The notes: generated from the sequence alone by a model not told the origin. Shown: positions 37,545 through 49,962, counted from the first letter of the stretch. The stretch is DNA of 64,000 nucleotides from Glandiceps talaboti (GCF_964340395.1 NC_135567.1:582383-646382), one strand, 5' to 3'. Program-made: numbers and translations.

Positions 37545-37835
37545 CTGCATATCACTGAATGTTATATACGGTAAAATATGCAAACCATGTCATTTCCTCC
37601 TCTATATCGGTGAAACTGGCCTCGGATGATAAAAACGTATGTGCATTAATGCGACACTAGATCCAACACAAGTACAGTAGTCACCAAACACTTTAATACC
37701 CATAATCAAAGTTTCACAGATATTATATTAATTTGTATCTCCAAGTTCTTTTCCCGTGATGCTCTAGTCAGAAAAAGCCTTGGTTGCATGTAGTACACTC
37801 AATCCACCTGGCATCAACAAAAGCACTAGTAGTCA
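37545..37835 (+). pseudogene. Remnant of a Penelope-like GIY-YIG endonuclease
   Basis: The plus strand reads NVIYGKIC then KPCHFLLYIGETGLG before a stop. The CxxC...LLYIGETG wording is typical of the GIY-YIG domain at the C-terminus of Penelope-like retroelements. About 190 bp later TLNPPGIN resembles the usual end of that domain (TLxPxGIN). Stops and frameshifts between the two show it is dead. It is a short fragment inside an aminopeptidase intron, so the identification rests on two motifs only. Confidence 0.6.
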
Positions 37836-38099
37836 CCCAGCCAGGGTGCCATACCTTGTTTTTTAATCACACTTAAGGAGATCTTTCTCTAACATCACTT
37901 TATATATTTATATTTTTTAATTTTATTTGTCATATGCTAAGAAAGCATTGGAAATTGATTTATCAAATGAGTTCATAAAAAAACAAAACAGGAATAAAAC
38001 TAAGAATATAAAAGAATGACACAACAGACAATAAAACACACACGATACTAAAAACAATATTAAGACAAGTTATAATAAAACAGGCGGTAGATGTCTATG

Positions 38100-38710
38100 T
38101 TCGGTTTAAAATACGGATCGCAGATGAATAAAACCTCTTCCTAATACGTTCTGTTCTTGTTCTGATGGTCCTATACCGCCTACTAGAGGGTCAAAGTTTA
38201 AAGAAATCATGTGCTGGGTGGCTAGAATCCTGAATAATGGCTTTTGCTTTGTGCATAGTACGTGACTTATAAATGGAATGTAATGATTGCAATTCTGTGC
38301 CGATGATTCTTTGTGCTGTCTGCACAACCCGCTCAAGTGTATTTAATTCATTCTTGGATATATTATTGAACCAGACTGTGATAGCATATGTTAAAATACT
38401 CTCTATAACACTACGATAAAAGTTGAATAGAATGGAATTACTCATGCCAATTTTCTTCAAAAATGCCTCAGAAAATATAGACGTTGTTGTGCCTTCTTCA
38501 CCAGGTAATCAGTATTAGTTTACCAAGACAAACGATTTGAAAGTTGAATGCTTAAACTTAAATATAGAAACAATTTCAACTGTTCTATCACTGATGTTAA
38601 TCAGAGCATGAGTCATATTGCACTCCCTAAAATCGATGATTATTTCTTTGGTTTTGTTAACATTCAGTTCAAGATTGTTGACACTACACCGTGGCCAGTT
38701 TGCCAAATTT
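38100..38710 (-). pseudogene. Broken LINE reverse-transcriptase C-terminal remnant
   Basis: Three minus-strand pieces in different frames read in LINE order: LELNVNKTKEIIIDFR; then LVKKAQQRLYFLR and LFNFYRSVIESILTYAI with TVWFNNISK; then RVVQTAQRIIG, KAKAIIQDSSHPAHDFF and, in another frame, RTRTERIRKRFYSSAI-type sequence. These are the words after the catalytic core of many non-LTR retrotransposon reverse transcriptases. A frameshift lies near 38461 (TTTTTGAAG) and another near 38190, and the catalytic YADD region is not visible. It is a 5'-truncated, inactive copy. Confidence 0.8.
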
Positions 38711-38968
38711 TCAATTTCACTCCTATACGCACTCCTACGCTCTCTTGTTTTTTAGGTGGGCCATTTTTGCTGTTCTTGTCTTACCGTTTCAGTTGTTGTT
38801 CTTTTTCCTTTTAGTTTACACAGTTTAGCACAGTTTTATTGGATTCATTTTAGCTTTTTGTTCAATTTCTGTATTCTTATTTTTTGCTTCATACTGTTTT
38901 GTATTTTAGCTCTTGTGCCCTGTGCACAGTCGAAACGTCGGGATTCAAATAAAAAGCAGATGTTCTAA

Positions 38969-40992
38969 GGGACCGGTCAGTTTCTCCAGCCTGGGGGGGG
39001 GGGGGCGGTGGATTCTTAAATCGGGCCGACAAAAAGTCACTGACCCCCCCTATCTGTAAAACCCAAAACAGGCTGAAACCCCCCCCCCCCATCACTTTAT
39101 TCTAAAACATGATGACCCCCCCCCCCCATATATGATATTCGCATGAGTGACAGGTATTTTTTTGATCATGACTCAGTGTGGACTGCTTTACTGTCTTGTA
39201 TCTACTTTATAAGATCCCGGGTTAGCACTATCATAATTATAATTATTGACTACACAGGGTAAATATATTTGAAAAGGAGTTTAATAGCATCTTGACAGTG
39301 AAAGGTAGGGGGAAAGCTTGAGAAGGGAATATGTACAGCTGTCATGGGGGGTCCTAGGGGGTCTCCCCCTAGAAGCCCAGGAGGTTTTTAACTCTGAAAA
39401 GTCAATTTTGAGACTATTCAGACATTTTTAGAAAATCATTTCCAAGCTTTACAAGACAGCACCAACATGTAAAAAGCAACTACATAAGGTTGAAATATTT
39501 TTGAAATATAGTTTAATAGGATCTTGACAGTAAAAGGTAGGGGGGGAGATCTTGAGACTGGGATGTGTACACCTCATGGGTGGGGGTGGGTCCTAGGGGG
39601 TCTCCCCCTAGAAGCCCTGGAGGTTTTTTCCCTGAAAAGTCAATTTTGAGACTATTCAGACCCTTTCAGACAATAATTTCCAAGCCTTACAAGACAACAC
39701 CAACATGTAAAAAACAACTACATAGGGTTGAAATACTTTTGAAATATACTTTGATAGCATCTTGACAGTAAGAGGGGAAGAGCTTGAGACTGGGATATGT
39801 CCACCTCATGCGGGGGGTCTGAGGGGGTCTCCCTCTAGAAGCCCTGAAGGATTTTTACTCTTATAGCCAATATTTACGCTATTTAGACCCTTCAAGCTAT
39901 AACTTAATCAATGCTTTACAAGACAGCAAGTATCAGAAACTATTCTTTATAACTTACACTAAGGGTTGAAATTATATCATCATTATATACATGTAGTAAA
40001 GGTCAGCACATCTAATGGTAGTATCATTGGTAGGGGAGATTTGGAGATTAAGGCAATTTTAGACTATCTTGGCAAACATTTCACATCTTGAAAAGACAAT
40101 ATCATCTCAAATTAGAATAGGGTGAAAATATTTAAGAAAAGTTTAATACCATTATGACAGTAAAAAGGTTGTTGGTGCATCTGATTGTTGGTTGAATGCA
40201 TGAGTGACCTCTGGGGGTGAGGAAGTCCTTGGGGTTTTCCCCCTGGCAGATATGGAGTTTTTTGCTTGAGATACTAAGGCAATGTTTAGGTTATTCATAA
40301 CCTTTGAGGTAATATTTCCAAGCTTCGAAAAGCTAACCTAAATGTACGTTTTAAATGAGTTTCCTATATCACATAAAATAGACATGTAACATTAGTATAG
40401 GGGCATTAATATATGTATAATAAAGTCACCGGTATGTTAGAGAACTTTAGGTGGTCATACCTAGTGTATAATAGAAACTGGAATCTGATGAGATGTGGTG
40501 ATTTGTAGTGTCAATAACATGACGAGTAGAACAATTTAGATTAACTTCATTCATAAACTATCTATGAAAATTGCCATTACGAAACCTTCAAGTCACAAGT
40601 TCACTTTTGCCCCAAACTGCAATATAAGTGAAGCATTGATTGTGAAACAGCCAAGCATTTACATGACATGTTCTGTAACTAGTGTGGTAGCTAGGTAATA
40701 CATGTATATGTATATGTATAGTTATGTTTGAACTAATAAATAATATTAAAGAATTCATGTAAGAAACAGGGACAAGAACAAATATTGACATGTACCACAT
40801 TTCAGACAAGGCTATATGCCATAATAGAAAGGATTTTTTTCTTCCATCACAATTTAAAACACAATGACCCCCCTATCCACAATTTTCAAAACAGCATGAC
40901 CCCCCCCCCCTACTGCCAATTTCAAAAACAGGGTGACCCCCCCTACCAACCCACCCCCCCCCCCCCCCATGCTGAAGAAACTGACCGGTCCC
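38969..40992. mobile_element. 2.0-kb DNA transposon-like element with TIRs and TAA target duplication
   Basis: The left end GGGACCGGTCAGTTTCTCCA is matched by the inverted right end GGGACCGGTCAGTTTCTTCA; both then run into long G tracts, giving TIRs of about 35 bp. TAA lies on both sides (38966-38968 and 40993-40995), a 3-bp duplication as made by PIF/Harbinger-type elements. There is no transposase frame, so it is non-autonomous. Inside, a block of about 230 bp recurs three to four times from about 39270, containing CTAGGGGG-TCT-CCCCCTAG foldbacks (39354-39372, 39593-39611, and a diverged one near 39825). It sits in the intron between exons 37093-37203 and 41050-41126. Related partial copies: 24401-25345 and 31690-32198. 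Confidence 0.8.
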
Positions 40993-41049
40993 TAACCAGA
41001 CCTGGACATGTCCGTTTATTCGAACTTAATACTTTCTAACACTACTTAC

Positions 41050-41126
41050 TGTTTGATGTGATCCTCTTCACTATCATCCCAAGTTAAATCTTCGTATAAA
41101 CTCTGCACCTGTGTCACCATATAGTC
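41050..41126 (-). CDS. M1 aminopeptidase, ERAP1_C exon (residues ~204-229)
   Basis: The acceptor TTGCAATATAG precedes GACTATATG and the donor is AAACA before GTAAGTAG. It is 77 bp, phase 0 in, two bases out. It encodes DYMVTQVQS then LYEDLTWDDSEEDHIK, matching the M1 segment LxxxxYxxLGWxxxxxDH. It lies only 58 bp from the right TIR of the 2.0-kb transposon, so the insertion narrowly spared the exon and its donor. Confidence 0.93.
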
Positions 41127-41629
41127 CTATATTGCAATAAGATAATGTCATGGCAAAACAGAGAATGATATGCTTGGATTTACAACACTAGAAACTCAAC
41201 ACATCAGAAGGGACATGATTGAGGTTTATGAAATATTGAACAACATTGATAAATGCAACAAGAGGACACAGTGATAAACTTGAAAAAGTATACCCGCAAA
41301 ACTAGACATACACAAATATTTATTTCCAGGTCACATAATGAATAAATGGAATGATTTGCCGAACCCCATAATAATGTCAAAGGACACACATAACTTTAAC
41401 AATAACATTGTTTTGCAATTTCGCACACGACAAACAGGATCTGAGGGATTTCATTATCTGCAGATATTCGTCCCTTAATCAACTGAACTTAAAACTGAAC
41501 TGAGCTGCAAGTTATATTAGGTCTGATTATACGGAAACTATTTTCTTCTAAATTCAAATCAAACTTTTCAAAATAGTCAAATGGACTGTGAAGCTAGTCT
41601 AATATTCAGTCTATTACCTGTTGTAATTG
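41127..41629. other. Single-copy intron sequence
   Basis: About 500 bp of intron between exon 41050-41126 and the (TCTG)n tract. A short stretch near 41205-41400 (ATGATTGAGGTTTATG, then TCACATAATGAATAAATGGA) reads a little like an old retroelement coding fragment, but too weakly to call. Confidence 0.5.
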
Positions 41630-42148
<519 letters not shown>

Positions 42149-42161
42149 TCAATTGACATAC

Positions 42162-42365
42162 CTCTAAGTCACCATATGCTCCGGTTCTACTCAGCATATC
42201 TCTGATGTAGTAGATAACGTTAATGAATGAATCCCAAGGCAGATAATCCTTTTCTTTAATCAGATACTTTGTGAGTTCAAACGCTGTCACCTGATCCAAG
42301 TCACCTGATCTAGCTAAATTGAAGGCATCATCTATTAAAGCTGACCTACTTATCACTGGAATTCT
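42162..42365 (-). CDS. M1 aminopeptidase, ERAP1_C exon (residues 136-203)
   Basis: The acceptor CTCTCTTTCAG precedes AGAATTCCAG and the donor is TTAGAG before GTATGTC. It is 204 bp, phase 0 in and out. It encodes [20 protein letters not shown], then a stretch with [16 protein letters not shown] and [12 protein letters not shown]. SRxxLIDDAFxLARxG and YLxxExDYLPWxSF are diagnostic of M1 aminopeptidases. Intact, with a strong acceptor; its donor is followed after 13 bp by a 500-bp (CAGA)n tract. Confidence 0.97.
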
Positions 42366-42489
42366 CTGAAAGAGAGAAATAGAAATGACTTTGATGAGAC
42401 TAGAAAGTAGATCATTTTAAAATTAAAACTTATTCTCCATAATTAACTTTGTTCTGATATTATCGTTGATGAAGGTAAAATACAATTAT

Positions 42490-42640
42490 ATCATTGTTAC
42501 ACTTTAGATTATGTTACCATGGTATCATTGTTACAATACACATTATGTTACCATGGCAACATTATTACAATACACATTATGTTAACATGGTATCATTGTT
42601 ACAATAAATATTATGTTACCATAGGATCATTGTTAGAATC
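42490..42640. repeat. 34-bp repeat, about 4 copies
   Basis: ATGTTACCATGGTATCATTG then TTACAATACACATT recurs with 34-bp spacing (ATGTTA at 42511, 42545, 42579, 42613). It is a small, moderately diverged array in the intron that also holds the 74-bp array. Confidence 0.85.
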
Positions 42641-42807
42641 TGATAGGAAGAAATAAACAATACAGAGACCATTTGGAAAACAATGGAAAACCTGAACAAG
42701 ACACACAGAAAAAAAATATGATATAAAATAAGATACAAAATTTACCTTCCCCACCTATTCTTAAACTGAACGTAATCGGAACCACACAATCTTTTTATTA
42801 GCCCTTA

Positions 42808-45800
42808 CCAAATGGTTATTACTTTGTATTCCCTTCATAGTTAACCCAATAATACCCGTACTGGTTAATATTGACTATTTACCAAATGGTTATTACTTTG
42901 TATTCCCTTCATAGTTAACCCAATAATACCCGTACTGGTTAATATTGACTATTTACCAAATGGTTATTACTTTGTATTCCCTTCATAGTTAACCCAATAA
43001 TACCCGTACTGGTTAATATTGACTATTTACCAAATGGTTATTACTTTGTATTCCCTTCATAGTTAACCCAATAATACCCGTACTGGTTAATATTGACTAT
43101 TTACCAAATGGTTATTACTTTGTATTCCCTTCATAGTTAACCCAATAATACCCGTACTGGTTAATATTGACTATTTACCAAATGGTTATTACTTTGTATT
43201 CCCTTCATAGTTAACCCAATAATACCCGTACTGGTTAATATTGACTATTTACCAAATGGTTATTACTTTGTATTCCCTTCATAGTTAACCCAATAATACC
43301 CGTACTGGTTAATATTGACTATTTACCAAATGGTTATTACTTTGTATTCCCTTCATAGTTAACCCAATAATACCCGTACTGGTTAATATTGACTATTTAC
43401 CAAATGGTCATTACTTTGTATTCCCTTCATAGTTAACCCAATAATACCCGTACTGGTTAATATTGACTATTTACCAAATGGTTATTACTTTGTATTCCCT
43501 TCATAGTTAACCCAATAATACCCGTACTGGTTAATATTGACTATTTACCAAATGGTTATTACTTTGTATTCCCTTCATAGTTAACCCAATAATACCCGTA
43601 CTGGTTAATATTGACTATTTACCAAATGGTTATTACTTTGTATTCCCTTCATAGTTAACCCAATAATACCCGTACTGGTTAATATTGACTATTTACCAAA
43701 TGGTTATTACTTTGTATTCCCTTCATAGTTAACCCAATAATACCCGTACTGGTTAATATTGACTATTTACCAAATGGTTATTACTTTGTATTCCCTTCAT
43801 AGTTAACCCAATAATACCCGTACTGTTTAATATTGACTATTTACCAAATGGTTATTACTTTGTATTCCCTTCATAGTTAACCCAATAATACCCGTACTGG
43901 TTAATATTGACTATTTACCAAATGGTTATTACTTTGTATTCCCTTCATAGTTAACCCAATAATACCCGTACTGTTTAATATTGACTATTTACCAAATGGT
44001 TATTACTTTGTATTCCCTTCATAGTTAACCCAATAATACCCGTACTGGTTAATATTGACTATTTACCAAATGGTTATTACTTTGTATTCCCTTCATAGTT
44101 AACCCAATAATACCCGTACTAGTTAATATTGACTATTTACCAAATGGTTATTACTTTGTATTCCCTTCATAGTTAACCCAATAATACCCATACTGGTTAA
44201 TATTGACTACTTACCAAATGGTTATTACTTTGTATTCCCTTCATAGTTAACCCAATAATACCCGTACTGGTTAATATTGACTACTTACCAAATGGTTATT
44301 ACTTTGTATTCCCTTCATAGTTAACCCAATAATACCCGTACTGGTTAATATTGACTATTTACCAAATGGTTATTACTTTGTATTCCCTTCATAGTTAACC
44401 CAATAATACCCATACTGGTTAATATTGACTATTTACCAAATGGTTATTACTTTGTATTCCCTTCATAGTTAACCCAATAATACCCGTACTGGTTAATATT
44501 GACTATTTACCAAATGGTTATTACTTTGTATTCCCTTCATAGTTAACCCAATAATACCCATACTGGTTAATATTGACTATTTACCAAATGGTTATTACTT
44601 TGTATTCCCTTCATAGTTAACCCAATAATACCCGTACTGGTTAATATTGACTATTTACCAAATGGTTATTACTTTGTATTCCCTTCATAGTTAACCCAAT
44701 AATACCCGTACTGGTTAATATTGACTATTTACCAAATGGTTATTACTTTGTATTCCCTTCATAGTTAACCCAATAATACACGTACTGGTTAATATTGACT
44801 ATTTACCAAATGGTTATTACTTTGTATTCCCTTCATAGTTAACCCAATAATACCCATACTGGTTAATATTGACTATTTACCAAATGGTTATTACTTTGTA
44901 TTCCCTTCATAGTTAACCCAATAATACCCGTACTGGTTAATATTGACTATTTACCAAATGGTTATTACTTTGTATTCCCTTCATAGTTAACCCAATAATA
45001 CCCATACTGGTTAATATTGACTATTTACCAAATGGTTATTACTTTGTATTCCCTTCATAGTTAACCCAATAATACCCGTACTGGTTAATATTGACTATTT
45101 ACCAAATGGTTATTACTTTGTATTCCCTTCATAGTTAACCCAATAATACCCGTACTGTTTAATATTGACTATTTACCAAATGGTTATTACTTTGTATTCC
45201 CTTCATAGTTAACCCAATAATACCCATACTGGTTAATATTGACTATTTACCAAATGGTTATTACTTTGTATTCCCTTCATAGTTAACCCAATAATACCCA
45301 TACTGGTTAATATTGACTACTTACCAAATGGTTATTACTTTGTATTCCCTTCATAGTTAACCCAATAATACCCGTACTGGTTAATATTGACTACTTACCA
45401 AATGGTTATTACTTTGTATTCCCTTCATAGTTAACCCAATAATACCCCTACTGGTTAATATTGACTATTTACCAAATGGTTATTATTTTGTATTCCCTTC
45501 ATAGTTAACCCAATAATACCCCTACTGGTTAATATTGACTATTTACTAAATGGTTATTACTTTGTATTCCTTTCATAGTTAACCCAATAATACCTGTACT
45601 GGTTAATATTGACTATTTACCAAATGGTTATTACTTTGTATTCCTTTCATAGTTAACCCAATAATACCCGTACTGGTTAATATTTACTATTTACCAAATG
45701 GTTATTACTTTGTATTCCTTTCATAGTTAACCCAATAATACCCGTACTGGTTAATATTGACTATTTACCAAATGATTATTACTTTGTATTCCCTTCATAG

Positions 45801-47620
45801 TTAACCCAATAATACCCGTACTGGTTAATATTGACTATTTACCAAATGGTTATTACTTTGTATTCCCTTCATAGTTAACCCAATAATACCCATACTGGTT
45901 AATATTGACTATTTACCAAATGGTTATTACTTTGTATTCCCTTCATAGTTAACCCAATAATACCCGTACTGGTTAATATTGACTATTTACCAAATGGTTA
46001 TTACTTTGTATTCCCTTCATAGTTAACCCAATAATACCCGTACTGTTTAATATTGACTATTTACCAAATGGTTATTACTTTGTATTCCCTTCATAGTTAA
46101 CCCAATAATACCCATACTGGTTAATATTGACTATTTACCAAATGGTTATTACTTTGTATTCCCTTCATAGTTAACCCAATAATACCCATACTGGTTAATA
46201 TTGACTACTTACCAAATGGTTATTACTTTGTATTCCCTTCATAGTTAACCCAATAATACCCGTACTGGTTAATATTGACTACTTACCAAATGGTTATTAC
46301 TTTGTATTCCCTTCATAGTTAACCCAATAATACCCCTACTGGTTAATATTGACTATTTACCAAATGGTTATTATTTTGTATTCCCTTCATAGTTAACCCA
46401 ATAATACCCCTACTGGTTAATATTGACTATTTACTAAATGGTTATTACTTTGTATTCCTTTCATAGTTAACCCAATAATACCTGTACTGGTTAATATTGA
46501 CTATTTACCAAATGGTTATTACTTTGTATTCCTTTCATAGTTAACCCAATAATACCCGTACTGGTTAATATTTACTATTTACCAAATGGTTATTACTTTG
46601 TATTCCTTTCATAGTTAACCCAATAATACCCGTACTGGTTAATATTGACTATTTACCAAATGATTATTACTTTGTATTCCCTTCATAGTTAACCCAATAA
46701 TACCCGTACTGGTTAATATTGACTATTTACCAAATGGTTATTACTTTGTATTCCCTTCATAGTTAACCCAATAATACCCGTACTGGTTAATATTGACTAT
46801 TTACCAAATGGTTATTACTTTGTATTCCCTTCATAGTTAACCCAATAATACCCGTACTGGTTAATATTGACTATTTACCAAATGGTTATTACTTTGTATT
46901 CCCTTCATAGTTAACCCAATAATACCCGTACTGGTTAATATTGACTACTTACCAAATGGTTATTACTTTGTATTCCCTTCATAGTTAACCCAATAATACC
47001 CGTACTGGTTAATATTGACTACTTACCAAATGGTTATTACTTTGTATTCCCTTCATAGTTAACCCAATAATACCCGTACTGGTTAATATTGACTACTTAC
47101 CAAATGGTTATTACTTTGTATTCCCTTCATAGTTAACCCAATAATACCTGTACTGGTTAATATTGACTACTTACCAAATGGTTATTACTTTGTATTCCCT
47201 TCATAGTTAACCCAATAATACCCGTACTGGTTAATATTGACTACTTACCAAATGGTTATTACTTTGTATTCCCTTCATAGTTAACCCAATAATACCCGTA
47301 CTGGTTAATATTGACTATTTACCAAATGGTTATTACTTTGTATTCCCTTCATAGTTAACCCAATAATACCCGTACTGGTTAATATTTACTATTTACCAAA
47401 TGGTTATTATTTTGTATTCCCTTCATAGTTAACCCAATAATACCCGTACTGGTTAATATTTACTATTTACCAAATGGTTATTACTTTGTATTCCCTTCAT
47501 AGTTAACCCAATAATACCCGTACTGGTTAATATTGACTATTTATCAAATGGTTATTACTTTGTATTCCCTTCATAGTTAACCCAATAATACCCGTACTGG
47601 TTAATATTGACTACTTACCA
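42808..47620 (-). repeat. 74-bp array built from the adjacent exon and its splice donor, 65 copies
   Basis: AATGGT occurs at 42811 and at 47621, 4810 = 65 x 74 bp apart, so there is no net indel. Read on the minus strand each unit contains CCAATATTAACCAGTACGGG-like sequence, TATTATTGGGTTAACTATG, AAGG, then AATAACCATTTG with GTAAATAG or GTAAGTAG. The exon next to it reads CCAATGTTTACCAGTACGGG, TATTACAGGGTCAATTATG, AAGG, (22 bp absent from the unit), AATGACCATTTG, GTAAGTAG. The unit is therefore a decayed copy of the last part of the exon plus its donor, repeated 65 times downstream of it. Each copy has in-frame stops. Confidence 0.95.
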
Positions 47621-47758
47621 AATGGTCATTATTGAGTTGCTGCATTAATTTAATCCAGTTTTCACCTTCATAATTGACCCTGTAATACCCGTACTGGTAA
47701 ACATTGGCCAGAATCCAATCATCACTAGACACACCGGTCAAATCCAAGTCAACAGATC
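47619..47758 (-). CDS. M1 aminopeptidase exon with the GYYRVNYE motif (residues ~89-135)
   Basis: The acceptor TATGTTTGCCAG precedes GATCTGTTG and the donor is CATTTG before GTAAGTAG. It is 140 bp: two bases complete a Gly codon, then 46 codons, phase 0 out. It encodes SVDLDLTGVSSDDWILANV, then YQYGYYRVNYEGENW and IKLMQQLNNDHL. WILAN and G(Y/F)YRVNY are the best-conserved words at the junction of the beta-sandwich domain and the ERAP1_C domain. The donor sits at the edge of the 74-bp array, whose units are copies of this exon's 3' part. If a distal donor copy were used, translation would reach TAA six codons past the exon. Confidence 0.97.
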
Positions 47759-47799
47759 CTGGCAAACATAAAATATATTTAAACCATTCAATTTAGTTT

Positions 47800-49160
47800 T
47801 ACCACCACCACCACCACCACCACAACCACCACCACCACCACCACCACAACCACCACTGGGACCAACACCAGCACCAGCACAATCACCACCGGCACCAGCA
47901 CCAGCCCAACCACCACTGGCATCACCAGCACAACCACCACTGGCACCACCACCATCACCAGCACAACCACCACTGGCACCACCAACTTCACCACCACCAC
48001 CACCACCACCACCACCACCACCACCACCACCACAACCACCACTGGGACCAACACCAGCACCAGCACAATCACCACCGGCACCAGCACCAGCACAACCACC
48101 ACTGGCATCACCAGCACAACCACCACTGGCACCACCACCATCACCAGCACAACCACCACCGGCACAACCACCATCACCAGCACAATCACCACTGGCACAA
48201 ACACCAGCACCAGCACAATCCCCATCGGAACCAATACCAGCACCAGCACAACCACCATCGGCACCAGCACAATCACCATTGGCACCACTGGCACCAACAC
48301 CAGCACAACAACCACTGGCACCAACACCAGCACCAGCACAATCACAACCGGCACCACCACCACCACCACCAGCATAACCACCACTGGTACCAACGCCAGC
48401 ACCAGCACAATCCCCATCGGCACCACCACCATCACCAGCACAACCACCACTGGCACCAACACCATCACCAGCACAACCACCACTGGCACCACCAACATCA
48501 CCAGCACAACCACCAATGGCACCAACACCAGCACCAGCACAATCCCCACTGGCACCAATACCAGCACCAGCACAACCACCATCGGCACCAGCACAGTCAC
48601 CATTGGCACCACTGGCACCAACACCAGCACAACCACCACTGGCACCAACACCAGCACCAGCACAATCACCACCGGCACCACCACCACCATCACCAGCACA
48701 ACCACAACTGGCACCAACACCAGCACCAGCACAATCACCACCAGCACCACCAACATCACCAGCACAATCACCACTGGCACCAACACCAGCACCAGCACAA
48801 TCACAATCGGCACCACCACCAACACCAGCACAACCACCACTGGCACCAACACCAGCACCAGCACAATCACCATCGGCACCACCACCATCACCAGCACAAC
48901 CACCACTGGCACCAACACCATCACCAGCACAACCACCATTGGCACCACCAACATCACCAGCACAACCACCACTGGCACAAACTCCAGCACCAGCACAATC
49001 ACCACTGGCACCACCAACATCACCAGCACAACCACCAATGGCACCAACACCATCACCAGCACAATCACCACCGGCACCACCAACATCACCAGCACAATCA
49101 CCACCGGCACCAATACCATCACCAGCACAACCACCACTGGCACCACCACCAGTATAACCA
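47800..49160. repeat. CAC/CAG-rich degenerate minisatellite
   Basis: Imperfect repeats of ACCAGCACAACCACCACTGG, CACCACCACC and CACCAACACCAGCACCAGCA, with a dominant period near 33 bp and variants at multiples of 3. Because all spacers keep 3-bp periodicity and contain few T, frames of 480-520 codons are open on the minus strand and Pro/Ala/Gln-rich frames on the plus strand. It lies wholly inside an aminopeptidase intron and has no splice-bounded exon, so I read it as non-coding. Confidence 0.9.
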
Positions 49161-49240
49161 TCACCAGCACCATGCAATACAACCAGCACCAGCACCACAA
49201 TAATAACAACATTATCGCCAACATCATCATCAATGTCTAT

Positions 49241-49299
49241 CCAAACACACACACACAAACAAACAGAGACAGACAGACACACACACACACACACACACA

Positions 49300-49336
<37 letters not shown>
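49241..49336. repeat. (CA)n followed by (TC)n microsatellite
   Basis: CA with CAGA interruptions, then an uninterrupted TC run ending about 36 bp before the donor of exon 49373-49461. On the transcript this is (GA)n soon after the 5' splice site. Confidence 0.95.
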
Positions 49337-49339
<3 letters not shown>

Positions 49340-49372
49340 CTTCTAATACACAAGGTTGTTATGACTACTCAC

Positions 49373-49461
49373 CGCTATCTTCCTTTGGGTCCATCATAAT
49401 CTCTTTAATATCATTTATCGCGTTCTCAGTCACGTAATTCAATGGCACATACCATTTATAG
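49373..49461 (-). CDS. M1 aminopeptidase, beta-sandwich exon (residues ~59-89)
   Basis: The acceptor TTTACTCCTAG precedes CTATAAATGG and the donor is AGCG before GTGAGTAG. It is 89 bp: one base completes Gly from the previous exon, then YKWYVPLNYVTENAIND and IKEIMMDPKEDS, leaving one base. YxWxxPLxY is the expected M1 wording at this point of the beta-sandwich domain. The linker after it is unlike the family average and rich in acidic residues. Confidence 0.93.
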
Positions 49462-49462
49462 C

Positions 49463-49786
49463 TAGGAGTAAATTTGTTCAATATATATGATATTATTTTC
49501 TTTCCTATAATGTTGAATATGTTCAGATATTGCTGTGCTAAGAAAATCAGGGTATGCCTTATCCAATCACATAGCATTAGGTAAGACCACGTGCCATGAA
49601 ATTACATTATATCAAGTTAACAAAGCAAACTTTGCTTATTGTTCAACGTGTCATATTAGTTAAGGTTCATTGTTAACGAAACTTACTGGGCAAACGTTTG
49701 TATATGGAGTAAGTAAGACCCATAAAAGAATGCTGATTTTTATCTATAATAGTGAACTATTGAATGTTGCCCATAAATGTCTTTAC
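49463..49786. other. Intron, nothing recognised
   Basis: The 325-bp intron between exons 49787-49962 and 49373-49461. It is AT-rich with no repeats or elements, and is the only repeat-free intron of the traced gene. Confidence 0.8.
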
Positions 49787-49962
49787 CCTAAGTCTCCGTA
49801 TTTGTCTTCAATCTTTGCATCCGGGTCAAGAAGGAAGTGTTTTTGTTCAGCCTTAGCCGTGGTTACTCCGGTACGTTTAATAGTTACAACGGGATAGCCC
49901 ATCTGAAGAGTCCACGTATCCATGATGTCTTTCACTTTAGTACCTTTACCGTCAGCATCAGC
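49787..49962 (-). CDS. M1 aminopeptidase exon with the TLQMGYPVV motif (residues 1-59 of the visible part)
   Basis: The acceptor TGTGTACAG precedes GCTGATGCTG and the donor is TTAGG before GTAAAG. It is 176 bp, phase 0 in, two bases out. It encodes ADADGKGTKVKDIMDTW, TLQMGYPVVTIKRTG and, after a variable stretch, FLLDPDAKIEDKYGDL. VKxIMDTWTxQMGYPV is diagnostic of the ANPEP/ENPEP/TRHDE branch of M1 enzymes and marks the start of the beta-sandwich domain. The next exon upstream, with the catalytic zinc site further on, is not in the window: the intron runs at least 14 kb to the right edge, through the 49-bp array. Confidence 0.96.

Noticed and set aside
38756-38968. Phe/Leu-rich 70-codon plus-strand frame ending in QSKRRDSNKKQ
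   Set aside because: T-rich non-coding sequence. The TCGAAACGTCGGGATTCAA part looks like a retroelement end, but I could not assign it to a family.
47738-49300. Gly/Cys/Ala-rich minus-strand frame of 520 codons and a Pro/Ala/Gln-rich plus-strand frame
   Set aside because: By-products of a 3-bp-periodic CAC/CAG repeat inside an aminopeptidase intron. They are open on both strands with no splice-bounded coding segment.
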